This document shows, piece after piece, positions 1 to 7,046 of a DNA stretch of 15,568 bases. The DNA is from Bacteroidia bacterium. GTDB lineage: Bacteria > Bacteroidota > Bacteroidia > Bacteroidales > BM520. The notes under the pieces are model-generated. The model was not told the DNA's origin. It ran no database searches and saw only the letters and a list, made by a program, of their open reading frames with translations. How positions within the stretch are numbered: position 1 is the stretch's first letter; the number at the start of each line of letters is the position of its first letter. Position numbers and translations under genes: made by a program. The stretch spans positions 1-15,568 of the forward strand of contig RZYD01000029.1 of assembly GCA_009930445.1 (NCBI GenBank), read 5' to 3'.

Positions 1-86
1 TGTTCAAAGTATTCTGAAAGGTTGAGGAGTTCCAACATTTCTTGTTTTGTAAAATCGGTAATGGATACCAGGCTTCTTTTTTTCAT
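1..86 (-). CDS. pyrB: Aspartate carbamoyltransferase catalytic subunit, N-terminal fragment (runs off the left edge)
   Basis: The 28 visible codons read MKKRSLVSITDF, then TKQEMLELLNLSEYFE. As I recall it, this closely resembles the first residues of Bacteroidota aspartate carbamoyltransferases (a xxRSLVxI start, a SKE/TKQE helix, then an amphipathic helix ending in FE). The enzyme joins carbamoyl phosphate and aspartate in the second step of pyrimidine synthesis, in the cytoplasm. The active-site motifs lie outside the window, so the assignment rests on the N-terminus only. Ornithine carbamoyltransferase or another paralogue is possible but fits the RSLVSI start less well. The gene follows a terminator-bounded gene on the same strand, so it probably has its own promoter between 87 and 224, but I found no TAnnTTTG box there. 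Its ATG overlaps the TGA of a small upstream ORF. Confidence 0.72.
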   Translation of the reverse strand, partial: MKKRSLVSITDFTKQEMLELLNLSEYFE

Positions 87-211
87 CTGTAATCATTTTG
101 TTTGCAACGATTCCTTTTTCTTGCCTGGGGTTTCATTACAACCTGGCGTTTGGAGCAAAAGGTTCGTGTTTGGTATTCTTCTATTATCCGTTGTATTTTT
201 AAGTATTTCAT
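83..211 (-). CDS. Possible 42-codon small ORF or leader ahead of pyrB
   Basis: An uninterrupted reading frame starts with ATG at 211 and ends with TGA at 85-83. The TGA overlaps the pyrB start codon as ATGA. The predicted peptide is strongly basic, with about 13 Lys/Arg in 42 residues, and has no signal peptide or recognisable motif. No Shine-Dalgarno sequence is visible, which is normal for this phylum. It could be a translationally coupled leader, or a chance frame in an AT-rich 5' region. Nothing in the sequence proves that it is translated. Confidence 0.2.
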   Translation of the reverse strand: MKYLKIQRIIEEYQTRTFCSKRQVVMKPQARKRNRCKQNDYR

Positions 212-224
212 GCGGTTAAGGCAT

Positions 225-251
225 AAAAAAAGGGCGACTGAATTGTCGCCC
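225..251 (-). terminator. Intrinsic terminator after the cyclic-DPG synthetase-like gene
   Basis: Read on the minus strand, GGGCGAC, a 6-base loop and GTCGCCC form a perfect 7-bp GC-rich stem, followed at once by seven T residues. It begins 9 bases after the stop codon of the gene ending at 261. It should stop that transcript before pyrB, which lies downstream on the same strand. Confidence 0.92.
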
Positions 252-260
252 AATTAATTA

Positions 261-1601
261 CTATTTAAGATTGTGTTTTTTTACAAAATCTTTCAGGATT
301 CCATCGAGTGTTGGCTCACCAATTTCCTGCAAATCGTAATATACGCGGGTATTGGGTTTATTGATATTAATAATGCGGTTCAGGTCGATGGGTGTTCCAA
401 TAATCACTGAATCACAGTCGGTATTGTTGATTGTAGTTTCCAGATCTTTAAGTTGCTGGTCGCTGTAGCCCATAGCCGGAAGGATTGTACCGATGTTGGG
501 ATAGATCCGGAAGGTTTCGGAAAGTTTTCCAACGGTATAAGGGCGTGGGTCGACTTCTTCGGCACAGCCAAACTTGCGGGCTGCAACGGTACCGGCGCCA
601 ATTTTCATTTCTCCGTGGGTAAGTGTCGGGCCGTCTTCGACGATCAGGCAACGTTTTCCTGAAATCAGTTCAGGTTTGTCGACTTTTATGGGAGAAGCCC
701 CATCGACCACGATTGCTTTCGGGTTTACTTTGGCAATACTTTCGCGGACGGTTTGAATGCCTTCGGGAGAAGCGGTATCCATTTTATTAATCACGATGGC
801 ATCGGCAAGGCGCATGTTGACTTCCCCGGGGTAGTAGCGTAATTCGTTACCTGGACGGTGGGGGTCGGCCACTGTAATGGTGAGGTCGGGTTTATAGAAG
901 GAGAAGTCGTTGTTTCCTCCATCCCAGAGTACGACATCACATCCGTCGGGATCTTTTTCTGCTGCGCGAAGAATGGCTTCATAATCGACCCCGGCGTAGA
1001 TTACGTTACCGCGCACAACGTGGGGTTCATATTCTTCCATTTCTTCAACAGTACATTCATGTTTTTTCAGGTCTTCGACGGTAGCAAAGCGTTGTACTGC
1101 TTGTTTTGCCAAATCTCCATAAGGCATTGGGTGACGAATGGCCACAACTTTAAGGCCTTCTTCCATCAGGTATTCAATAACTTTCCGTGAGGTCTGTGAT
1201 TTTCCGCATCCTGTACGAGTGGCCACGACGGCAATAACCGGTTTAGTTGATTTTACCATGGTTTCTCCCGGTCCCAGAAGGATAAAATTGGCTCCTGCTG
1301 CATTTACTACTGAGCTAATATTCATTACTCTTTCGTAAGGAACATCGCTATAGGAGAAAACACAATCCAGGATATTTTTTTCCTTGATCAGGGAAGGAAG
1401 GTCTTCTTCTGCTACAATCGGAATTCCCTCAGGATACAAGGCTTCACCTGCCAATACTGCAGGATAGGCTCTTCCATCGATATCCGGAATCTGAGCAGCA
1501 GTGAATGCGACAACATTGTAGTTTTCATTTCCGCGGAAGTAGGTGTTGAAGTTGTGAAAATCTCTTCCAGCAGCTCCAATTATAACTACATTTCTTTTCA
1601 T
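261..1601 (-). CDS. Cyclic 2,3-diphosphoglycerate synthetase-like P-loop protein
   Basis: The predicted 446-residue cytoplasmic protein matches the family annotated as cyclic 2,3-diphosphoglycerate synthetase/GTPase. In methanogenic archaea that enzyme uses ATP to cyclise 2,3-diphosphoglycerate. Visible features are a Rossmann-like start (MKRNVVIIGAAGRDFHNFN), a P-loop GCGKS at about residues 131-135 inside ATRTGCGKSQTSR, a LWDGGNND segment near 232, VINKMD near 272, and a conserved C-terminal end with IIGTPIDLNRII. The ATG at 1601 is preferred over one 11 codons upstream. Homologues begin at MKRNVV, and an AAAGG element lies about 7 bases before this ATG. The gene has a good upstream -7/-33 promoter and its own terminator, so it looks monocistronic. 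The family assignment is firm. The reaction in this bacterium is inferred, and the physiological role is unknown. Confidence 0.85.
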   Translation of the reverse strand: MKRNVVIIGAAGRDFHNFNTYFRGNENYNVVAFTAAQIPDIDGRAYPAVLAGEALYPEGIPIVAEEDLPSLIKEKNILDCVFSYSDVPYERVMNISSVVNAAGANFILLGPGETMVKSTKPVIAVVATRTGCGKSQTSRKVIEYLMEEGLKVVAIRHPMPYGDLAKQAVQRFATVEDLKKHECTVEEMEEYEPHVVRGNVIYAGVDYEAILRAAEKDPDGCDVVLWDGGNNDFSFYKPDLTITVADPHRPGNELRYYPGEVNMRLADAIVINKMDTASPEGIQTVRESIAKVNPKAIVVDGASPIKVDKPELISGKRCLIVEDGPTLTHGEMKIGAGTVAARKFGCAEEVDPRPYTVGKLSETFRIYPNIGTILPAMGYSDQQLKDLETTINNTDCDSVIIGTPIDLNRIININKPNTRVYYDLQEIGEPTLDGILKDFVKKHNLK

Positions 1602-1647
1602 AAATTTACCTTTTTTAGGGTATTTGTTCGACAATTTTTTCTAGTTG

Positions 1648-1676
1648 CAAATTTATAAGATTATCTCATTCCACAA
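1648..1676 (-). promoter_or_regulatory. Bacteroidota-type promoter for the cyclic-DPG synthetase-like gene
   Basis: On the minus strand TAAATTTG (1655-1648) matches the -7 consensus TAnnTTTG exactly. A TTG (1676-1674) lies 18 bases upstream, in the range expected for the -33 element. The predicted transcript would start about 40 bases before the ATG at 1601. Confidence 0.65.
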
Positions 1677-1735
1677 TCGTTTGCGCTTATTTTTTTGTCA
1701 TTAAGTTATTAACGTGCAATTCTGACAGGCTTTTT

Positions 1736-1770
1736 TTGCCTCTGATCTCTTATGATTCTTATTATCTTTG
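1736..1770 (+). promoter_or_regulatory. Probable argS promoter
   Basis: TATCTTTG at 1763-1770 matches the Bacteroidota -7 consensus exactly and lies 29 bases before the argS ATG. The nearest TTG upstream (1736-1738) is 24 bases away, longer than usual. The -7 box is therefore convincing and the -33 element weak. Confidence 0.6.
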
Positions 1771-1799
1771 CACGGTTAAATATTAAATGATACTATTCC

Positions 1800-3593
1800 A
1801 TGACGCGACCTGAAAAATTGCTTTTTCAAAATACAATTGCTGCGGTACAGGCGTTGTACCATACTACTCCCGATGATTCAATGGTTAGTGTTCAGCGCAC
1901 CCGTACTGATTTTGAGGGCGATTACACGCTGGTGCTGTTTCCGCTTTTGCGCATCAGTAAAAAAAGTCCGGAAGATACAGCCGCTGAAATTGGGAACTGG
2001 CTTATCACGCACCGGGAAGAATGGGAAACCTTTCAGGTAGTTAAAGGGTTTTTAAATCTTAAACTTACAACTGCGTACTGGAAGCATTTTCTTCAGGCCG
2101 CGTTGGACGAAAGGGATTATGGCGTTATTCCTATAAAAAAGGAAGCGCCTGTGGTTGTGGAGTATTCTTCCCCTAATACCAATAAGCCCCTTCATCTGGG
2201 CCATATTCGAAATAATTTTTTAGGTGAGGCAATTTGTAATATATTGGCTGCTAATGGATTCCCTGTTGTTCGTGTTAATTTGGTAAACGATCGGGGTATT
2301 CATATCTGCAAATCGATGGTAGCCTGGTTAAAGTTTGGTAATGGGGAAACACCGGAGTCTAGCGGCATGAAAGGCGATCACTTGATCGGAAAGTATTATG
2401 TGTTATTTGATCAGGTATGGAAAAAAGAGGTGGCTGGCCTTGTGGCTCAGGGCCTTTCTGATGAGGTGGCCAGGGAAGAGGCTCCTTTGATGGTTGAAGC
2501 GCGTGAAATGCTTCGTAAGTGGGAGCAGGGTGATCGGGTGGTTCGCGATTTATGGTTGAGGATGAATGAATGGGTATACGAGGGTTTTGCGCTTACCTAT
2601 CAACGAATGGGCGTTCATTTTGATAAAACGTATTACGAGTCAGAAACATACCTTTTAGGTAAGGATTTGGTGCTGAAAGGATTGGAAGAGAAAAAGCTGG
2701 TTCGTAAATCGGATTCAAGTGTTTGGGCTGATTTATCTGATGAAGGCCTGGACGAGAAGATTCTCCTTCGTTCCGACGGTACATCGGTTTATATGACGCA
2801 GGATCTTGGTACTGCCAATTTGCGTTTTCTTGATTATGGCCCTCAGAAAATGGTTTATGTGGTGGGAAACGAGCAGAATTATCATTTTGACGTTCTCCAA
2901 AGGATTCTTCATAAGTTAGGATATGACTGGGCCAGCCGGATTTTTCATCTTTCTTACGGGATGGTCGAGCTTCCTCAGGGCAAAATGAAATCCCGGGAGG
3001 GTACGGTTGTGGATGCCGATGATTTGATGGATGCCATGTATGAAACTTCCCGGCAAATGAGCGAAGCGCTGGGTAAAGTAAAAGCGGGTGACCAAGGGGC
3101 TGAAGCACTGTTTTCTCTGGTTAGTCTGGGTGCACTTAAATATTTTATTCTTAAAGTGGATCCGAAGAAAAAAATGCTTTTTAATCCGGAAGAGTCCATT
3201 GATTTTAATGGTAATACCGGGCCTTTCATACAATATACTTATGCCCGGATCCGTTCGCTGCTGCGAAAAGCAGAAAATCAGGGCAAACGGATTAGCCTGA
3301 ATGGCGACGAAGATTTTGCCGTTTTGAATCAAGCGGAAATGGCGATTTTGAAGGCCTTGCATGAATATCCTGAAATTGTAAGGGCTGCCGGTGAAGGATT
3401 AAGTCCGGCGATGATTGCGAATTACGCATACGATTTGGCGAAAGCCTTCAATGGGTTTTATCAGGAAGTTCCGGTATTAAAAGAAGAGGATGAAAATAAG
3501 GCGGCAATCCGGCTTTCGCTGGTGCTGATGACCGGCAGGGTTATTCAGCGTGCTATGGCGCTGCTGGGTATTGCAGTTCCGGAGCGGATGTAG
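1800..3593 (+). CDS. argS: Arginyl-tRNA synthetase
   Basis: This class I aminoacyl-tRNA synthetase of 597 residues charges tRNA-Arg with arginine in the cytoplasm. An N-terminal tRNA-binding domain covers about residues 1-110. The catalytic Rossmann fold carries SSPNTNKPLHLGHIRNN, with the HIGH-type motif HLGH at 132-135. The second signature is GKMKSREGT at about 394-402, a variant of KMSKS in which Lys395 and Ser398 are kept. A helical anticodon-binding DALR domain fills the last 120 residues and ends in the typical PERM. Length is normal for the family. It is the only convincing plus-strand gene here, is divergent from the cyclic-DPG synthetase-like gene and convergent with maeB. The start codon is supported by the -7 box 29 bases upstream. 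Confidence 0.97.
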   Translation: MTRPEKLLFQNTIAAVQALYHTTPDDSMVSVQRTRTDFEGDYTLVLFPLLRISKKSPEDTAAEIGNWLITHREEWETFQVVKGFLNLKLTTAYWKHFLQAALDERDYGVIPIKKEAPVVVEYSSPNTNKPLHLGHIRNNFLGEAICNILAANGFPVVRVNLVNDRGIHICKSMVAWLKFGNGETPESSGMKGDHLIGKYYVLFDQVWKKEVAGLVAQGLSDEVAREEAPLMVEAREMLRKWEQGDRVVRDLWLRMNEWVYEGFALTYQRMGVHFDKTYYESETYLLGKDLVLKGLEEKKLVRKSDSSVWADLSDEGLDEKILLRSDGTSVYMTQDLGTANLRFLDYGPQKMVYVVGNEQNYHFDVLQRILHKLGYDWASRIFHLSYGMVELPQGKMKSREGTVVDADDLMDAMYETSRQMSEALGKVKAGDQGAEALFSLVSLGALKYFILKVDPKKKMLFNPEESIDFNGNTGPFIQYTYARIRSLLRKAENQGKRISLNGDEDFAVLNQAEMAILKALHEYPEIVRAAGEGLSPAMIANYAYDLAKAFNGFYQEVPVLKEEDENKAAIRLSLVLMTGRVIQRAMALLGIAVPERM

Positions 3594-3678
3594 GCCGACT
3601 CTTTTATATTATGGATCAATCATTCGAGAGATTTTCAAAAACCCCCTGATGCGTTGAAAAAATTCTGCATGAAAATCG

Positions 3679-4938
3679 TTATTTCTTCAACTGTTTTTTA
3701 TATGCGTCCCAGTCCTCAACCGGAACCCGGGCAACGCCACTTTCACAGGCTGCTTTCGCTACGGCATAGGATTCAAATTCATTCAGACGGGGATCAAAAG
3801 GTTTGGGGATGATATAGTCGCGTCCAAATTTCAGTGTTTCAAGGCCATAGGCATCAAGTACATCTTGGGTTACGGGCTCTTTTGCCAATGCTGCCAGTGC
3901 TTTCGCTGCTGCCAGTTTCATTTCTTCGTTAATATTGGTAGCACGCACATCCAGCGCTCCCCGGAAGATAAACGGAAAGCCCAGTACATTATTTACCTGA
4001 TTGGGGTAATCTGACCGCCCGGTAGCCATAAGAATATCGTCTCTTGTTGCCAGCGCTTCTTCAGGGGAAATTTCAGGGGTAGGGTTAGCCAGCGCAAAGA
4101 CAATGGGGTTGTCGGCCATTTTTTTGAGGTATTCAGGCTTCAGGGCACCGGCAACCGATAGGCCCAGAAACATATCAGCACCATCAATGGCTTCTTCCAG
4201 GGTATGTACATTTCGGTGGGTGACAAATTGTGCTTTGTATTTGTTCAGGTCGGTCCGGTTTTTATGAAGGACGCCTTTACTGTCGAGCATAAGAATATTT
4301 TCCTGTGCGACGCCGAGAGCGATGTAGAGTTTGGCACAGGAAAAGGCTGCAGCACCGGCACCGTTTACCACGATTTTAATTTGGCTTAATTCTTTTCCTA
4401 CAATTTCTGCCGCATTCAATAAAGCAGCCGAGGTAATGATAGCTGTACCATGCTGGTCGTCGTGCATCACGGGAATATCAAGGATTTCCTTGAGTTTTTC
4501 TTCAATATAGAAACATTCCGGAGCTTTGATGTCTTCCAGGTTAATGCCTCCGAATGTGGGTGCCATGGCTTTGATGATGGCAACTAATTTTTCGGGGTCT
4601 TTCTCGTCCAGTTCGATATCGAAGACGTCGATATCGGCAAAGGCTTTAAAGAGCAATCCTTTGCCTTCCATCACGGGTTTTCCTGCAAGTGTACCGATAT
4701 CACCAAGTCCCAGAACTGCAGTTCCATTGGAGATTACTGCCACAAGGTTTCCTTTTCCCGTATAGGTATAGGCCTCAAGGGGATTTTTTTGTATTTCGAG
4801 GCACGGGGCAGCCACTCCCGGCGTATAGGCCATAGCGAGGTCATGTTGTGTTTTACTGGGTTTCGATGGGATCACTTCGAGTTTTCCCGGTCGGCCCTGG
4901 GCATGGTAGCGAAGTGCTTCAGCGCTGATATCTTTCAT
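3679..4938 (-). CDS. maeB: Malic enzyme, stand-alone MaeB-type catalytic domain
   Basis: The 419-residue malic enzyme oxidatively decarboxylates malate to pyruvate with reduction of NAD(P). Visible signatures are YTPGVAAPC (catalytic Tyr at about 38), EGKGLLFKAFADIDVFDIE (Lys about 93), INLEDIKAPE (metal-binding Glu/Asp near 135), IPVMHDDQHGTA (155-166), the dinucleotide-binding loop VVNGAGAAAF near 190-199, ALANPTPEI and NNVLGFPFIFRG. Many MaeB enzymes continue into a C-terminal phosphotransacetylase-like domain of about 320 residues used in regulation. This one stops after the catalytic part, so allosteric control through that domain is not expected. The preference for NADP is not decidable from sequence. 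Its ATG overlaps the pyrF TAA as TAATG, so translation is probably coupled. Confidence 0.95.
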   Translation of the reverse strand: MKDISAEALRYHAQGRPGKLEVIPSKPSKTQHDLAMAYTPGVAAPCLEIQKNPLEAYTYTGKGNLVAVISNGTAVLGLGDIGTLAGKPVMEGKGLLFKAFADIDVFDIELDEKDPEKLVAIIKAMAPTFGGINLEDIKAPECFYIEEKLKEILDIPVMHDDQHGTAIITSAALLNAAEIVGKELSQIKIVVNGAGAAAFSCAKLYIALGVAQENILMLDSKGVLHKNRTDLNKYKAQFVTHRNVHTLEEAIDGADMFLGLSVAGALKPEYLKKMADNPIVFALANPTPEISPEEALATRDDILMATGRSDYPNQVNNVLGFPFIFRGALDVRATNINEEMKLAAAKALAALAKEPVTQDVLDAYGLETLKFGRDYIIPKPFDPRLNEFESYAVAKAACESGVARVPVEDWDAYKKQLKK

Positions 4939-4940
4939 TA
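4936..4940 (-). other. TAATG stop/start overlap, pyrF-maeB
   Basis: On the minus strand the pyrF stop codon TAA (4940-4938) shares its last A with the maeB ATG (4938-4936). This arrangement allows terminating ribosomes to restart on maeB and ties its expression to pyrF. Confidence 0.85.
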
Positions 4941-5816
4941 TATGAGGTGTTTCCGGTGTAGTAATCGTTTCATATTTTCCTGTAATTCGCGGGCGTTTTC
5001 AGCAGCTTTTTCTGCAAAGTCCTTCCCATTGCTGGCGAAAATGATTCCACGCGACGAATTGACAAGGATTCCGCATTGGGCATTCATTCCGAATTCAGCC
5101 ACTTGTTCCAGGCTGCCTCCCTGAGCCCCGACGCCTGGAACCAGCAAGAAGTGTCCGGGTACAATCTGGCGTATTCCGGTGAGCATTTCTGCTTTTGTTG
5201 CACCGACCACAAACATCATGTTATCTTCATTCCCCCCCCACTGGAAGCTGGTGGCAAGTACTTGTTCGAAGAGTTTTTTGATCCTTGGCCGCTTGGTTCG
5301 TATGCCCATTTTATCCATCATCGCCGAAAATTGTGGCTGGAGATACTGGAAATCGTATGCTCCCGGGTTGGAGGTAAGTGCGAGCAGGATTACCCATTTC
5401 CCTTCAAAATCAAGAAAGGGAGTTACGGAGTCTTCCCCCATGTAGGGCGCGACGGTAAGTGCATCCACATCCATTTGGCGAAAAAATGCATTGGCATATT
5501 GTTTTGAGGTATTTCCAATATCCCCGCGTTTTGCATCGGCGATTGTAAACACTTCATGACGAAATTGTTTGAGATAATCAAAAGTACGTTCCAGGCTCAT
5601 CCATCCTTTTGAACCGCGGCTTTCATAGAAAGCGGTATTGGGTTTATAAGCAATCGTATATTGGAGTGTAGCATCGATAATCTGTTTGTTAAATTCAAAG
5701 ACCGGATCCTCGTTTTCCAGCAAGTGCCGGGGAATTTTGTGGATGTCGGAGTCGAGCCCGACACATAAAAATGATGCTTTTTGCCGGATCAGTTCAAATA
5801 ATTCGTTTCTGTTCAT
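4938..5816 (-). CDS. pyrF: Orotidine 5'-phosphate decarboxylase (type 2)
   Basis: This TIM-barrel enzyme converts OMP to UMP, the last step of de novo pyrimidine synthesis. The catalytic signature is ADAKRGDIGNTS, with Lys at about residue 96. Also seen are SFLCVGLDSD, YKPNTAFYES, VAPYMGEDSVTPF, the phosphate-binding LVPGVGAQGG, and NSSRGII near the C-terminus. About 292 residues is normal for the long type-2 subfamily. I chose the ATG at 5816 because homologues start at MNR-ELF. An in-frame ATG at 5837 would add 7 residues and lie 9 bases after the prfA stop. No Shine-Dalgarno marks either. The gene sits between prfA and maeB and is surely cotranscribed with both. The coding strand has a run of eight G inside the Trp-Gly-Gly codons at 5231-5239. 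Confidence 0.95.
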   Translation of the reverse strand: MNRNELFELIRQKASFLCVGLDSDIHKIPRHLLENEDPVFEFNKQIIDATLQYTIAYKPNTAFYESRGSKGWMSLERTFDYLKQFRHEVFTIADAKRGDIGNTSKQYANAFFRQMDVDALTVAPYMGEDSVTPFLDFEGKWVILLALTSNPGAYDFQYLQPQFSAMMDKMGIRTKRPRIKKLFEQVLATSFQWGGNEDNMMFVVGATKAEMLTGIRQIVPGHFLLVPGVGAQGGSLEQVAEFGMNAQCGILVNSSRGIIFASNGKDFAEKAAENARELQENMKRLLHRKHLI

Positions 5817-5846
5817 AGCCAGAGTTGTTGTATGCATCGTTTTGTG

Positions 5847-6923
5847 TTATTCACTTATTGATCCTTTCAGTCGTTCTGCATTTTCGGCAATTTGGAGTTT
5901 GTCGATAAATTCCTGAATATCACCGTCTAATACCATGGGGAGGTTATATACTGAAAAGTTAATCCGGTGATCGGTTACGCGGCCCTGGGGATAATTGTAG
6001 GTTCTGATTTTTGCCGATCGGTCGCCAGAGGAGACCATGGTTTTTCTTTTGGAGGAAATATCGTCGAGGTATTTTTGGTATTCCATTTCGTAAATTCGGG
6101 TACGCAGCACCCGCATGGCTTTGTCGAGGTTTTTGATTTGTGATTTTTGATCCTGACAGGTCACCACAATACCGGTAGGTTCGTGGGTAAGCCGCACGGC
6201 TGAATAAGTAGTATTAACCGATTGTCCTCCGGGGCCTGAGCTACAGTAGGTGTCTTTCCGGATATCGGAAGGTTTAAGTTCTACGTCAAATTCTTCTGCT
6301 TCGGGCAGTACTGCGACTGTGGCTGCGGAGGTATGCACCCGGCCTTGTGTTTCAGTTTGAGGCACCCGTTGAACACGGTGTACTCCGGATTCATATTTTA
6401 ATTGGCCATATACATTAACACCGATTACATTAAAAACGATCTCTTTGTATCCTCCGGAAGTGCCGGGGGTGTCACTCACCGCTTCCACTTTCCATTTTTT
6501 TGTTTCGCAGTATTTAAGGTACATACGGTAAAGATCGCCGGCAAAAATGCTGGCTTCATCCCCTCCGGTACCCGCACGGATTTCCACGATGGCATTTTTA
6601 CCGTCCTGGGGGTCTTTTGGAATAAGAAGAAGCTGAATGGAATCCTCCAGATTGTCGCGCCGTTCAATGAGCTGGTTTAATTCTTCTTTGGCCATATCCC
6701 GAAAATCTTCCTCTTTTTCTGTATGAAGAATATCTTTGGTGGAGGTTATATTGTCGAGAATATCCTTGTATTCGCTATAGGCGGCTGCAACGGGCTCAAG
6801 TTCTTTGTAATCTTTGTTAAGTTTAATGTATTTTTTTACATCAGAAGCTACATCCGGGTCAGCCAGAAGTGCACCGATTTGCTGATATTTTGTGTATAAT
6901 TCTTTTAATTTTTCGAGTAACAT
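5847..6923 (-). CDS. prfA: Peptide chain release factor 1
   Basis: The 358-residue class I release factor recognises UAA and UAG. The codon-reading PxT motif is PQT at 188-190 within VQRVPQTETQGRVHTSA, which distinguishes it from RF2 (SPF). The GGQ peptidyl-hydrolysis motif is at 232-234 in SSGPGGQSVNTT. Its Gln is the usual target of PrmC methylation. The frame remains open upstream to 6983, but those extra 20 residues are hydrophobic and unlike the family. They would also span the promoter-like box at 6945-6952. The start MLLEKLKELY at 6923 matches homologues in position and length. The gene heads the prfA-pyrF-maeB group, and the purM-prfA-pyrF order is familiar in Bacteroidota. Confidence 0.97.
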   Translation of the reverse strand: MLLEKLKELYTKYQQIGALLADPDVASDVKKYIKLNKDYKELEPVAAAYSEYKDILDNITSTKDILHTEKEEDFRDMAKEELNQLIERRDNLEDSIQLLLIPKDPQDGKNAIVEIRAGTGGDEASIFAGDLYRMYLKYCETKKWKVEAVSDTPGTSGGYKEIVFNVIGVNVYGQLKYESGVHRVQRVPQTETQGRVHTSAATVAVLPEAEEFDVELKPSDIRKDTYCSSGPGGQSVNTTYSAVRLTHEPTGIVVTCQDQKSQIKNLDKAMRVLRTRIYEMEYQKYLDDISSKRKTMVSSGDRSAKIRTYNYPQGRVTDHRINFSVYNLPMVLDGDIQEFIDKLQIAENAERLKGSISE

Positions 6924-6944
6924 AATTATTGAATTTATGAGGCA

Positions 6945-6952
6945 CAAAAGTA
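6945..6952 (-). promoter_or_regulatory. -7 box of a probable prfA promoter
   Basis: On the minus strand TACTTTTG matches TAnnTTTG exactly and lies 21 bases before the prfA start at 6923. No TTG stands at the expected -33 distance; the nearest is only 12 bases upstream of the box. The promoter is likely but weaker than the cyclic-DPG synthetase one. Confidence 0.5.
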
Positions 6953-7046
6953 CGATATTGTTTACAAAACTGCTAATATTCATTTTGCGCCTGAACGCAT
7001 CGGCAGGTTACGGTTGTATAGTATTTTTTTGGATGAAATTTGCTGG

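Noticed and set aside
22..219. 65-codon plus-strand frame with a hydrophobic, lipoprotein-like end
   Set aside because: It runs antisense across the pyrB start. Its hydrophobic, Cys-containing stretch is at the C-terminus, the wrong end for a lipoprotein signal. No promoter or homologue is recognised.
2593..3108. 171-codon minus-strand frame inside argS
   Set aside because: It is a shadow of the well-supported argS frame, with no protein-like domain pattern.
3594..3678. Possible bidirectional terminator between convergent argS and maeB, from inverted repeats TTTTCAA/TTGAAAA and GATTTTC/GAAAATC
   Set aside because: The stems are AT-only or widely spaced and no T-run follows on either strand, so a terminator cannot be supported.
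5076..5507. 143-codon plus-strand frame opposite pyrF
   Set aside because: It is antisense to conserved PyrF motifs and its composition is not protein-like.
6924..6983. 20-residue N-terminal extension of prfA
   Set aside because: The residues are hydrophobic, absent from RF1 proteins, and overlap the -7 box. Numbering from 6923 puts the PxT motif at 188-190 as in E. coli.
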